Below are positions 1 through 5,730 of a stretch of DNA of 12,903 nucleotides, one piece after another. Position numbers and translations under genes: made by a program. The DNA lies in the NCBI GenBank assembly GCA_016869415.1, contig VGEI01000061.1:1-12903 (forward strand), written 5' to 3'. Within the stretch, counting starts at the first letter, position 1, and each line of letters starts with the position of its first letter. Origin of the DNA: Alphaproteobacteria bacterium (GTDB lineage Bacteria; Pseudomonadota; Alphaproteobacteria; CACIAM-22H2). The notes below the pieces were generated by a model, which was not told the DNA's origin, did no database searches, and saw only the letters and a list, made by a program, of their open reading frames with translations.

Positions 1-196
1 CCGTCTCGAGCTCTTTCAGGCGCTTGACCTGCTCGATCTTCAGCCCGCCGTACTCCTGGCGCCACCGATAATAAGTGACCTCGCTCACCCCGATCTGGCG
101 GATGACATCAGCGATATCCTGGCCCTGTGAGATCAAGACATCGGCTTGTCGGAGTCTCGAAACGATCTCTTCAGGCTTGTGCCTCTTCTTCGGCAT
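1..196 (-). CDS. IS3-family transposase OrfA, N-terminal part (runs off window)
   Basis: The first 65 residues of an IS3-type OrfA are visible, starting MPKKRHKPEEIVSRLRQ. They form the HTH_Tnp_1 helix-turn-helix region, with the typical stretch IGVSEVTYYRWRQEYGGLK at about residues 34-52 and the start of the leucine-zipper segment (EQVKRLKELE). OrfA binds the IS ends and is normally joined to the OrfB integrase domain by programmed frameshifting; OrfB would lie left of the window. The ATG at 196 is supported by a GGAGG at 203-207, six bases upstream. Nothing in the visible part is broken, so the copy could be intact. Family assignment is confident; the subgroup is not resolved. Confidence 0.9.
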   Translation of the reverse strand, partial: MPKKRHKPEEIVSRLRQADVLISQGQDIADVIRQIGVSEVTYYRWRQEYGGLKIEQVKRLKELET

Positions 197-225
197 TGCA
201 GTCCTCCCTCTTGTCAAAAGACATA

Positions 226-260
226 GTTCAGGGCGGACCACTGTTCAGGGGGAGGACCAC
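226..260. repeat. Subterminal direct repeat pair at the IS3-type end
   Basis: GTTCAGGGCGGACCAC (226-241) is followed two bases later by GTTCAGGGGGAGGACCAC (243-260). The copies agree except for a small internal change of GC to GGGA. Placement at the very end of the IS suggests paired transposase-binding sites or a recent end duplication; that role is inference. Confidence 0.6.
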
Positions 261-380
261 ACCCACATCCACCAGACACCGCGTGTGCCCCAGCGGAACT
301 CCGCGCCATGAGCGACGCTGTAGCACGCGACCTTGACCGGAGCTGAATCGTGCCGCCGCGACGGAACCGAACGCTGAGCG

Positions 381-1619
381 CTAGCGGTTGGCGAGCGTGG
401 TCAGCGCGTCGGCCAGCACGCGGCAGCCCGCAGCGAGGTCTGCTGGCGTGGCGTTCTCCGCCTCGTTATGGCTGATGCCGCGCTCGCAGGGCACGAAGAT
501 CATCCCGGCCGGGCATAGCGTCGCGATATGCATGGCGTCGTGTCCTGCCCCCGAAGGCATGTCCATGTACGGCAAGCCGAGCCCGGCCGTGCAGTCGCGC
601 ACCAAATCGACGATCGAGGGCGCGAAGACCGTCGGCGGCACGTCGGTGAGCTGGCTGACCGAGACCGTGCACCCGCGCGCATGGGCGGCCGCCACAGCGG
701 CGATACGGCCGCCGCGCGCTTCGAGCACCGCCTGATCCGGATGGCGAAAGTCGATGGTGAAATAGACCCGGCCCGGTACGGTGTTCGGCGAACCGGGGAA
801 CACCTCGAAACGCCCCACGGTGAAGCGCACCGTGTCGGTCGGGTCCTCCATCAGCGTCTCCAGCGCCGCGACCACGGCTACCGCCGCCGACAGCGCGTCC
901 TTGCGCGCGGCGCGCGGCGTCGTACCAGCATGCGCCTCCTCGCCGGTCACCTCCACGGCGTAGCGCCGCGAGCCCTGGATGCCGGTCACCACGCCGATCG
1001 TGCGGCAATCCGCTTCGAGACGCGGCCCCTGCTCGATATGGGCCTCGACATAGGCGGCGACCGGGCCGCCGATCCTGGCGCGCCGGGCCACGGGCGCCGC
1101 CGCCATCGTCTCCGCCAGGGCCGCAGCCACCGTCGTGCCCTTGGGGTCCCTGACCGCCAGCGCTTTGTCGAGCGCCAGCCGCCCGGCGAACACCGCCGAG
1201 CCCATGGCGCCGACCGGGAAGCGGCTACCTTCTTCGTTCATCCAGGCGACCACTTCGAGCGGCCGGCGCGTGCGGATGCCGGCATCCTCGAGCGCCTCAA
1301 GCACCTCGAACCCGGCAAGCACGCCATAGATCCCGTCGAAGCGACCGCCGGTCGGCTGGCTATCCATATGCGACCCGGTCATCACCGGAGCGGCGTCGTG
1401 CTGCTCGCCGGCGCGGCGCACGAAGAGGTTGCCGATCGCATCGGTCGAGACGGCGAAACCGCGGGCTTGCGCCCAGGAAGCCAGCAGCTTGCGCGCGGCC
1501 ACATCCTCAGCCGACAGGGCCTGGCGGTTGACTCCGCCCTTGGCCGTAGCGCCCAGCCTCGCCATCTCGGCATGGCGCTGCCACAGCCGCGCCTCGCGCA
1601 CCGCAGCCGAAGCCGTCAT
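381..1619 (-). CDS. Zn-dependent M20-family amidohydrolase (allantoate / N-carbamoyl-L-amino acid hydrolase type)
   Basis: This 412-residue cytosolic enzyme belongs to the hydantoinase/carbamoylase branch of peptidase family M20, which removes carbamoyl or amidino nitrogen from allantoate, N-carbamoyl-amino acids or beta-ureidopropionate. The expected dinuclear zinc ligands are visible: His84 and Asp95 in GSHMDSQPTGGRFDG, Glu129/Glu130 in MNEEGSRF, His194 in HIEQGPRLE and His385 in GISHNE. His230 in HAGTTP marks the lid/dimerisation domain. Length is normal for the family. The ATG at 1619 has GAGGGG seven bases upstream; the open frame continues further upstream, but only into the terminator and bactofilin gene. 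The QPTGGRFDG form resembles carbamoylases more than E. coli AllC, so the substrate is left open. The nearby oxalurate module makes allantoate or another ureido compound a reasonable guess. It lies 77 bp behind the bactofilin gene, with a terminator between. Confidence 0.88.
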   Translation of the reverse strand: MTASAAVREARLWQRHAEMARLGATAKGGVNRQALSAEDVAARKLLASWAQARGFAVSTDAIGNLFVRRAGEQHDAAPVMTGSHMDSQPTGGRFDGIYGVLAGFEVLEALEDAGIRTRRPLEVVAWMNEEGSRFPVGAMGSAVFAGRLALDKALAVRDPKGTTVAAALAETMAAAPVARRARIGGPVAAYVEAHIEQGPRLEADCRTIGVVTGIQGSRRYAVEVTGEEAHAGTTPRAARKDALSAAVAVVAALETLMEDPTDTVRFTVGRFEVFPGSPNTVPGRVYFTIDFRHPDQAVLEARGGRIAAVAAAHARGCTVSVSQLTDVPPTVFAPSIVDLVRDCTAGLGLPYMDMPSGAGHDAMHIATLCPAGMIFVPCERGISHNEAENATPADLAAGCRVLADALTTLANR

Positions 1620-1646
1620 CTCCCTGCCCCTCGCCAATGTCGCCAC

Positions 1647-1676
1647 AAAAAAGCGCGGGCGCCCCAGCGCCCGCGC
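1647..1676 (-). terminator. Intrinsic (Rho-independent) terminator of the M23-bactofilin operon
   Basis: Bases 1653-1662 and 1667-1676 form a perfect 10-bp GC-only stem around a 4-base loop. On the minus strand the stem is followed at once by six T residues (complement of 1652-1647). It lies 20 bp beyond the bactofilin stop codon and 27 bp before the amidohydrolase start. Any transcription of the hydrolase must therefore read through it or start within a very short space. Confidence 0.9.
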
Positions 1677-1696
1677 CCTTCCTCTAGCTCGGCGTC

Positions 1697-2173
1697 TCAG
1701 CGGCCGCCAGAGACGACCTGCAGATCCGGCTTCGCTTCCTCGGGCTTCGCTGCCGCCTCGCGCTCCTGTTTCACCGCGTCGCGGGCTTCGGCCTCGGCCA
1801 GGATCTCGGTCGCAGTCAGCCGGCGGCAATGGCCGTTGAGGAAGGCGCCGCTCTCAACCATCAGGGATTCGTGCAGGATGTCGCCCGTCACGTGGCCGGT
1901 ACCGGCGAGTTCCACGGCCTTGGCGCGAATGGTGCCGGTGATCTTGCCCTGGACGCGCACAGACTCCGCATTGACATCACCTTGGACAGCGCCACTTGGA
2001 CCCACCGTCAGCCGCAGGCTCTTGATGTTCCCTTCGACCGTACCCTCAAGCTGTATATCGCCCTCGCACGAAATATCGCCTTTGACACGGAAGTCCGCGC
2101 CGATGATCGTGGGCATGCCCTGTCTCCCCGAGCCGTCGCTATGTTCGCGCGAGTTATTGGCTTTTCGAAACAT
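1697..2173 (-). CDS. Bactofilin (polymer-forming cytoskeletal protein)
   Basis: This 158-residue protein carries the bactofilin (DUF583) beta-helical core at about residues 20-120: repeated short strands with glycine turns, such as CEGDIQLEGTVEGNI, VQGKITGTIRAKAVEL and GHVTGDILHESLMVESGAF, ending in the characteristic GHCRRL. A charged, disordered tail rich in Ala, Glu and Lys follows (about 122-158). Bactofilins self-assemble without nucleotide into membrane-associated filaments that position cell-wall enzymes. The ATG at 2173 gives the usual short N-terminal MFRKANNS segment and has GGAGG at 2183-2187. Its first 20 bases overlap the end of the M23 peptidase gene, so the two are probably translationally coupled. 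No transmembrane segment is seen. A terminator follows its stop codon. Confidence 0.93.
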   Translation of the reverse strand: MFRKANNSREHSDGSGRQGMPTIIGADFRVKGDISCEGDIQLEGTVEGNIKSLRLTVGPSGAVQGDVNAESVRVQGKITGTIRAKAVELAGTGHVTGDILHESLMVESGAFLNGHCRRLTATEILAEAEARDAVKQEREAAAKPEEAKPDLQVVSGGR

Positions 2174-3446
2174 ATCTCGCTGCCTCCAGGAACTTCGCCG
2201 GGTTGAGGTTCTTGCCGTCCACCAGAACCTCGTAATGGACGTGTGGCCCGGTGCTGCGTCCCGTCGTGCCGACGAGCCCCACCGCGTGATGCGAAGCCAC
2301 CCGCTGCCCGACCTTAACATGAATACGCGATAGATGTCCGTAGCGAGTCGTCAAGCCATAGCCGTGATCGATCTCAACCAGATTGCCGAATTCGCCGTTC
2401 CAACCGGCGGTAGTCACGGTTCCTCCGGCGGTCGAGTGGACCAGGGTGCGTGACGGCGCCGAGAGATCGAGACCGTTGTGCATCGCCAGCTGGCCGGTGA
2501 AGGGATCGCGACGCACGCCGAACGGACTCATCAGGTTATAATTCTCAAGCGGCGCCCCGACCGGCAGTGCCCGCAGCAACTTACGCATCTCCTCCAGCCG
2601 GCCGATCTGGGAACCCAGCCCGACGAGGTTGGCCTGGACCCTGTCGCCAGGCGGGACGGCGACGAAGGGGCCGCCCTGGCCGCCTGCCAGATGCGTCGCC
2701 AGGAGCCGCTCGGCATCCACGCCGGTACGCCCGATCAACCGTTTCAGCCCTTCGATGCCGACCTGCGTCCGCTCGGCGAGCTGGGCGACTGTCTGCTCGT
2801 GTGTCGTAGTGAGTGTGCCCTGGCGCCGCTCCAGCTCCTGGATCTCGGCCCTGAGTGCATTGCGCTCGCGCGCCAGACGGTCACGCTCGACGGCCAGCCT
2901 GCCGCGCTCGCCCATTGCGTCGGTCAGATGCTGCTCCAGCGTCGTGACCACCGCGCCAAGCTCGACGTTCTTCGAAGCGACGGAACGTACCTGCCGGTCC
3001 AGCAACTGCAAACGCTCGATCAGCTGCTCGTGCACCGACGAGGCGCGCTCGCGTTCCATCTCGGCCGCCGCCAGCCGCTTCTCGACCTCGCTCAAGTGGC
3101 GCTGCAGGGACTCGTTCTGCGCGACCAGCGAAAGGATCGCCGAAGCACCTTCGGCGCGGCCCGTCTCGGTCGCGCCGTCGACCGCGGCGCCCAGGCTGTC
3201 GATGGCCAGACGATAGGCTTCCTCTACCCGGCTGACCTCGCTGTTCTTGAGATCGACCAGGCGCCACGCCTGATGATGGTCAGCGAGCGTCCAGGCGGTA
3301 ACGACCAATCCGAGCGCCGCAACAGTGGCGAGGCCGCGCTGCAAGCCAGGAGACAGCGGCACATAGCGCACCCCGACCTGGGAGCGGAGAATGATCTCGC
3401 GTTCACGGAAGAGCCGCTCGACAAAATGCCCGATACGTTGCAACAA
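2154..3446 (-). CDS. Membrane-anchored M23 (LytM-type) peptidoglycan endopeptidase with coiled coil
   Basis: This protein of about 430 residues has one transmembrane segment (about 37-56), a long periplasmic coiled coil (about 100-225, rich in Glu, Arg and Leu) and a C-terminal M23 domain (about 300-420). The zinc ligands are all present: His323 and Asp327 in HNGLDL and His404 in HVHYE, with the accessory His371 in YGHL. It should therefore be a catalytically competent peptide cross-link hydrolase, unlike degenerate EnvC-type regulators. The start is uncertain. No ATG occurs in frame before residue 130; TTG codons at 3446 and 3443 are possible, with a G-rich tract too close to be an ideal ribosome binding site, and the frame stays open upstream. 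Gene pairs of M23 peptidase and bactofilin are a recognised arrangement for cell-shape control (Csd1-CcmA in Helicobacter; LmdC-BacA type in alphaproteobacteria). Confidence 0.9.
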   Translation of the reverse strand: MLQRIGHFVERLFREREIILRSQVGVRYVPLSPGLQRGLATVAALGLVVTAWTLADHHQAWRLVDLKNSEVSRVEEAYRLAIDSLGAAVDGATETGRAEGASAILSLVAQNESLQRHLSEVEKRLAAAEMERERASSVHEQLIERLQLLDRQVRSVASKNVELGAVVTTLEQHLTDAMGERGRLAVERDRLARERNALRAEIQELERRQGTLTTTHEQTVAQLAERTQVGIEGLKRLIGRTGVDAERLLATHLAGGQGGPFVAVPPGDRVQANLVGLGSQIGRLEEMRKLLRALPVGAPLENYNLMSPFGVRRDPFTGQLAMHNGLDLSAPSRTLVHSTAGGTVTTAGWNGEFGNLVEIDHGYGLTTRYGHLSRIHVKVGQRVASHHAVGLVGTTGRSTGPHVHYEVLVDGKNLNPAKFLEAARYVSKSQ

Positions 3447-3574
3447 ACCCCCCAGCCAGACCCTGACGCCATCACCCGCGCGGTTTGTTGCTCTTCGTCC
3501 CGCGCCCGCTCGCGACGCATCGGCAAGCCGCGTAGCAAGCTCCGTGACCCCACGGCCCTTGCAGACGCACGCGG

Positions 3575-3604
3575 ATGATGCCGATTCGATAGAAGACGGG
3601 TCAA
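3575..3604 (-). promoter_or_regulatory. Candidate sigma70-type promoter for the M23-bactofilin operon
   Basis: On the minus strand TTGACC (3604-3599) is followed after 18 bases by CATCAT (3580-3575). The -35 matches the consensus at five of six positions, the -10 at four of six. It would give a leader of roughly 120 nt before the peptidase start. Pattern-based only. Confidence 0.25.
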
Positions 3605-3720
3605 GGCACGAAAAGCCTATATGGGATCAACTTCCCGACTCCGCATGATTCATCCTAGAGTCCGGTTTAATTACTTGTAGATGAGGCGGATATGCTTGAG
3701 TCCACCGCTCCCGCTACCCA

Positions 3721-3747
3721 TTGATCATGTGGATATGTGGATAAAAT
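3721..3747 (+). promoter_or_regulatory. Candidate promoter of the carbamate kinase-allH operon
   Basis: TAAAAT at 3742-3747 matches the -10 consensus at five of six positions. TTGATC at 3721-3726 is a possible -35, although the 15-bp spacer is short. The spacer is almost entirely filled by the tandem ATGTGGAT repeat, and a 10-bp palindrome lies about 25 bp downstream of the -10, so regulation by a protein bound here is conceivable. Leader length to the ATG would be about 150 nt. Confidence 0.3.
3727..3744. repeat. Tandem ATGTGGAT repeat containing DnaA-box-like sites
   Basis: ATGTGGAT occurs twice head to tail (3727-3734 and 3735-3742). The second copy extends to TGTGGATAA (3736-3744), the exact complement of the DnaA box TTATCCACA; the first reads TGTGGATAT (3728-3736), one mismatch. 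Whether DnaA binds here is unknown. Confidence 0.45.
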
Positions 3748-3772
3748 TCCGGACAACCGCACCGCGATCATT

Positions 3773-3782
3773 TGCAATTGCA
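3773..3782. promoter_or_regulatory. Perfect 10-bp palindrome, candidate operator
   Basis: TGCAATTGCA is perfectly self-complementary and lies about 25 bp downstream of the best -10 candidate for the carbamate kinase operon, where a repressor would block transcription. The binding protein cannot be named from the sequence, and a 10-bp palindrome can arise by chance. Confidence 0.25.
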
Positions 3783-3907
3783 GGGGAAGTGCGCTGGTCC
3801 GGGGATGGAATCGCGGCGCAGCGAGTCCTCTCCCCGCATCCTGGTAAACGCGTTGCGCCGGCGCGCTCGCCGACAGCCGTTAAAACGGATACGCTGGCTC
3901 GTAAACC

Positions 3908-4876
3908 ATGAGTGATTTCCGCACTATACCGGACCGCTTGCTGATCGCCATTGGCGGCAACGCCATCCATCCCGAGAACATCAAGGGCACGCCGGAGGAG
4001 CAGATCGACATCGCGCTGACCATGGGTCGCGCCTTGGTGCCGATCATGACACTGGGCAACGAGCTGATCATCACCCATGGGAACGGACCGGTGGTCGGCA
4101 AAATCCATCTGCGCCAAGCGCTCTCGCGCCACCGCGTCGAGCCCATGTCGCTCGACATCTGCGTCGCCCACAGCCAGGGCGGTATCGCCTATCTGCTGAT
4201 GCAGGCGCTGGAGAACGCGCTGCGCGAGATCGGCAACAAGCGGCATGTCGTCTGCCTTCTCACGCAAGTTGAGGTCGACCCCGACGACCCCGCCTTCAAG
4301 AACCCGACCAAGCCGATCGGCATGTTCTACGATGAGGCAGAAGCGAAGGCTGTCGCCGCCGAGCTCGGCTGGGAAATGCGCGAGGAGAAGGGCCGTGGCT
4401 GGCGGCACGTTGTGCCCTCGCCCCGCCCCAAGCACATCGTCGATATTTCCCTGATCCGCGCGCTGGCCAAGCACGGCGCCGTGGTCATCGCCGGCGGCGG
4501 CGGCGGCATCCCGGTGGTGCGCCGATCCAACGGTATGCGTTACGGCGTCGAGGCGGTGATCGACAAGGACCTGACCTCTGCCCATATGGCCCGCGTGCTC
4601 GATATCGACACGATGATGATCCTCAGTCCTGTTTCGCGAGTAGCGGTCGACTACGGCACGCCCCGGCAACGCGACCTTAGCGCGGTCACGGTCTCGGAGA
4701 TGAAGGCGTTGCACGCGCAAGGGCATTTCCCGCCCGGCAGCATGGGCCCCAAGGTCGAGGCTGCCATCCGTTTCGTCGAGATGGGCGGCAAACGCTGCAT
4801 CATCGGCCATCTCAACGAGGCGCTGCCGGCGCTGCGCGGCGAGACCGGGACGCATATCGTCGCCGATCACGCCTAG
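3908..4876 (+). CDS. Carbamate kinase
   Basis: This 322-residue amino-acid-kinase-fold enzyme converts carbamoyl phosphate and ADP to ATP and carbamate, which decays to ammonia and CO2. Family motifs are in order: LLIAIGGNAIH (11-21), ITHGNGPVVG (55-64), AGGGGGIPV (195-203), VIDKDLTSA (217-225) and the C-terminal GSMGPKVEAA (277-286). Length is normal for ArcC/AllK enzymes. The ATG at 3908 has no strong ribosome binding site. The DUF2877 (AllH) gene starts five bases after its stop codon, which places it in oxalurate/allantoin breakdown, like AllK (YbcF) of E. coli, rather than in the arginine deiminase pathway; no arcA or arcB gene is present. Family is certain; the pathway assignment comes from context. 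Confidence 0.95.
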   Translation: MSDFRTIPDRLLIAIGGNAIHPENIKGTPEEQIDIALTMGRALVPIMTLGNELIITHGNGPVVGKIHLRQALSRHRVEPMSLDICVAHSQGGIAYLLMQALENALREIGNKRHVVCLLTQVEVDPDDPAFKNPTKPIGMFYDEAEAKAVAAELGWEMREEKGRGWRHVVPSPRPKHIVDISLIRALAKHGAVVIAGGGGGIPVVRRSNGMRYGVEAVIDKDLTSAHMARVLDIDTMMILSPVSRVAVDYGTPRQRDLSAVTVSEMKALHAQGHFPPGSMGPKVEAAIRFVEMGGKRCIIGHLNEALPALRGETGTHIVADHA

Positions 4877-4881
4877 GGGGT

Positions 4882-5730
4882 ATGAGCTTCGTCCTCACGA
4901 TTGCCGGCAGGCAGGCGCGGCGCCTGATCGAGGCGGCGGAGGATGCCACGGTAATCGCCGTCTTCGCCCGCAGCCTCTACCTACGTGATGTCTCTGGCCG
5001 CATCGCCTGTTTCGGCGGGCCTGGCCTGGGCCAAGGCCCGCTCAACGCGCTCTGCGCCGCCTGGCCTGACGGCTCCGCCGTCGCGGCCAACACGACGGCA
5101 CGATGGCAGGCGGGAGTGGTGCGGCTCGGCGGGCTCGAACTGGACGCCGCCAACGCAAACCTATGGCATCCCGCCGCCTCGCTATCGTGGAACGAGGTGG
5201 CGCTGAAGAACGCTCTCGTGCGTCTGGCGGCGATCCCGGCTCGCGGCCTCAGCCTTGCCATTCCTACCCTGGTTGCCGAGGCGCCGCTTCCCGCCAGCGA
5301 CCGGTTCCAGAACGCAGCCTTCTCCAGCCTTCCGACGCTCGCTGCCTGGCTGCGCGACCCGACGGGTGAGCCGCCCGCCACGGTGGCGATGCTGATCGGG
5401 CTAGGTTCCGGCCTGACACCGGCAGGCGACGACGCGCTCGGCGGCGCGCTCATCGCGCTACGCGGGTTCGGGCGAGAAGAGGTCGCAGACCGGCTGGCAG
5501 CTTGGCTTCTGCCGCGCGCCCGCACAGGGACCAGCGACATTTCCTTTGCTCATCTTGCTGCCGCGGCCGAGGGTGAAGGGGCCGCCGCGCTGCATGACAC
5601 TCTGATGGCACTCGCCAGTGACGACGCCTCGCTCGCCAACGGTGTCGCCCGGCTCGACCGTATCGGCCACAGCTCCGGCTGGGACGCGCTAGCTGGCGCG
5701 GTGGCAGCACTTGTGAGCTTGGCTGGTTAG
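4882..5730 (+). CDS. allH: DUF2877 protein, AllH-like component of oxamate carbamoyltransferase
   Basis: This 282-residue protein is related to E. coli YlbF, renamed AllH when allFGH was reported to encode oxamate carbamoyltransferase. The family signature LIGLGSGLTPAGDDALGGAL is seen at 171-190, with a basic ARTGTSDIS stretch at 213-221. No signal peptide or membrane segment is present. It starts five bases after the carbamate kinase stop codon; the G-rich ribosome binding site overlaps that stop (about 4875-4880), so translation is likely coupled. Its TAG stop (5728-5730) shares bases with the TAA stop of the oppositely oriented FdrA gene, leaving no space for a terminator between them. Its role in the complex is inferred from the E. 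coli case. Confidence 0.85.
   Translation: MSFVLTIAGRQARRLIEAAEDATVIAVFARSLYLRDVSGRIACFGGPGLGQGPLNALCAAWPDGSAVAANTTARWQAGVVRLGGLELDAANANLWHPAASLSWNEVALKNALVRLAAIPARGLSLAIPTLVAEAPLPASDRFQNAAFSSLPTLAAWLRDPTGEPPATVAMLIGLGSGLTPAGDDALGGALIALRGFGREEVADRLAAWLLPRARTGTSDISFAHLAAAAEGEGAAALHDTLMALASDDASLANGVARLDRIGHSSGWDALAGAVAALVSLAG

Larger units (their letters stand above)
1..261 (-). mobile_element. Left end of an IS3-family insertion sequence, cut by the window edge
   Basis: The segment contains the beginning of an IS3-type orfA reading leftward, preceded by about 65 bp of non-coding terminal sequence. On the minus strand the putative tip begins TGTGGTCC at 261. This fits the TG...CA ends of IS3-family elements, but the boundary is inferred because the matching right end and target-site duplication are outside the window. 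Two near-identical direct motifs lie just inside the tip (226-241 and 243-260). The element sits about 120 bp beyond the 3' end of the amidohydrolase gene and does not interrupt any gene visible here. Confidence 0.75.
3447..3907. other. Divergent intergenic spacer between the envelope operon and the carbamate kinase operon
   Basis: About 460 bp lack a convincing gene; the short open frames here have no recognisable product. The central part (about 3640-3780) is noticeably AT-richer than its surroundings and should hold promoters for the two divergent operons. It contains a tandem ATGTGGAT pair (3727-3742), the palindrome TGCAATTGCA (3773-3782), the palindrome GCGCCGGCGC (3855-3864) and a short inverted repeat CCGTT-AA-AACGG (3877-3888) close to the carbamate kinase start. 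No tRNA, riboswitch or terminator was recognised. Confidence 0.6.

Noticed and set aside
262..380. A gene or gene remnant between the IS end and the amidohydrolase stop
   Set aside because: Only a 12-codon frame without a ribosome binding site is present, and no clear terminator or repeat.
528..2333. A long plus-strand open frame of about 600 codons opposite the amidohydrolase and bactofilin genes
   Set aside because: It is Arg/His-rich with no recognisable domain and lies antisense to two well-supported genes; such frames are common in high-GC DNA.
3575..3790. A chromosomal or plasmid replication origin, because of DnaA-box-like sites and an AT-rich patch
   Set aside because: Only two sites are present, with no AT-rich 13-mer array and no dnaA, hemE, repABC or parAB genes nearby.
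3908..4876. Assignment of the carbamate kinase to the arginine deiminase pathway
   Set aside because: No arginine deiminase or ornithine carbamoyltransferase gene is adjacent, while three oxamate carbamoyltransferase components are.
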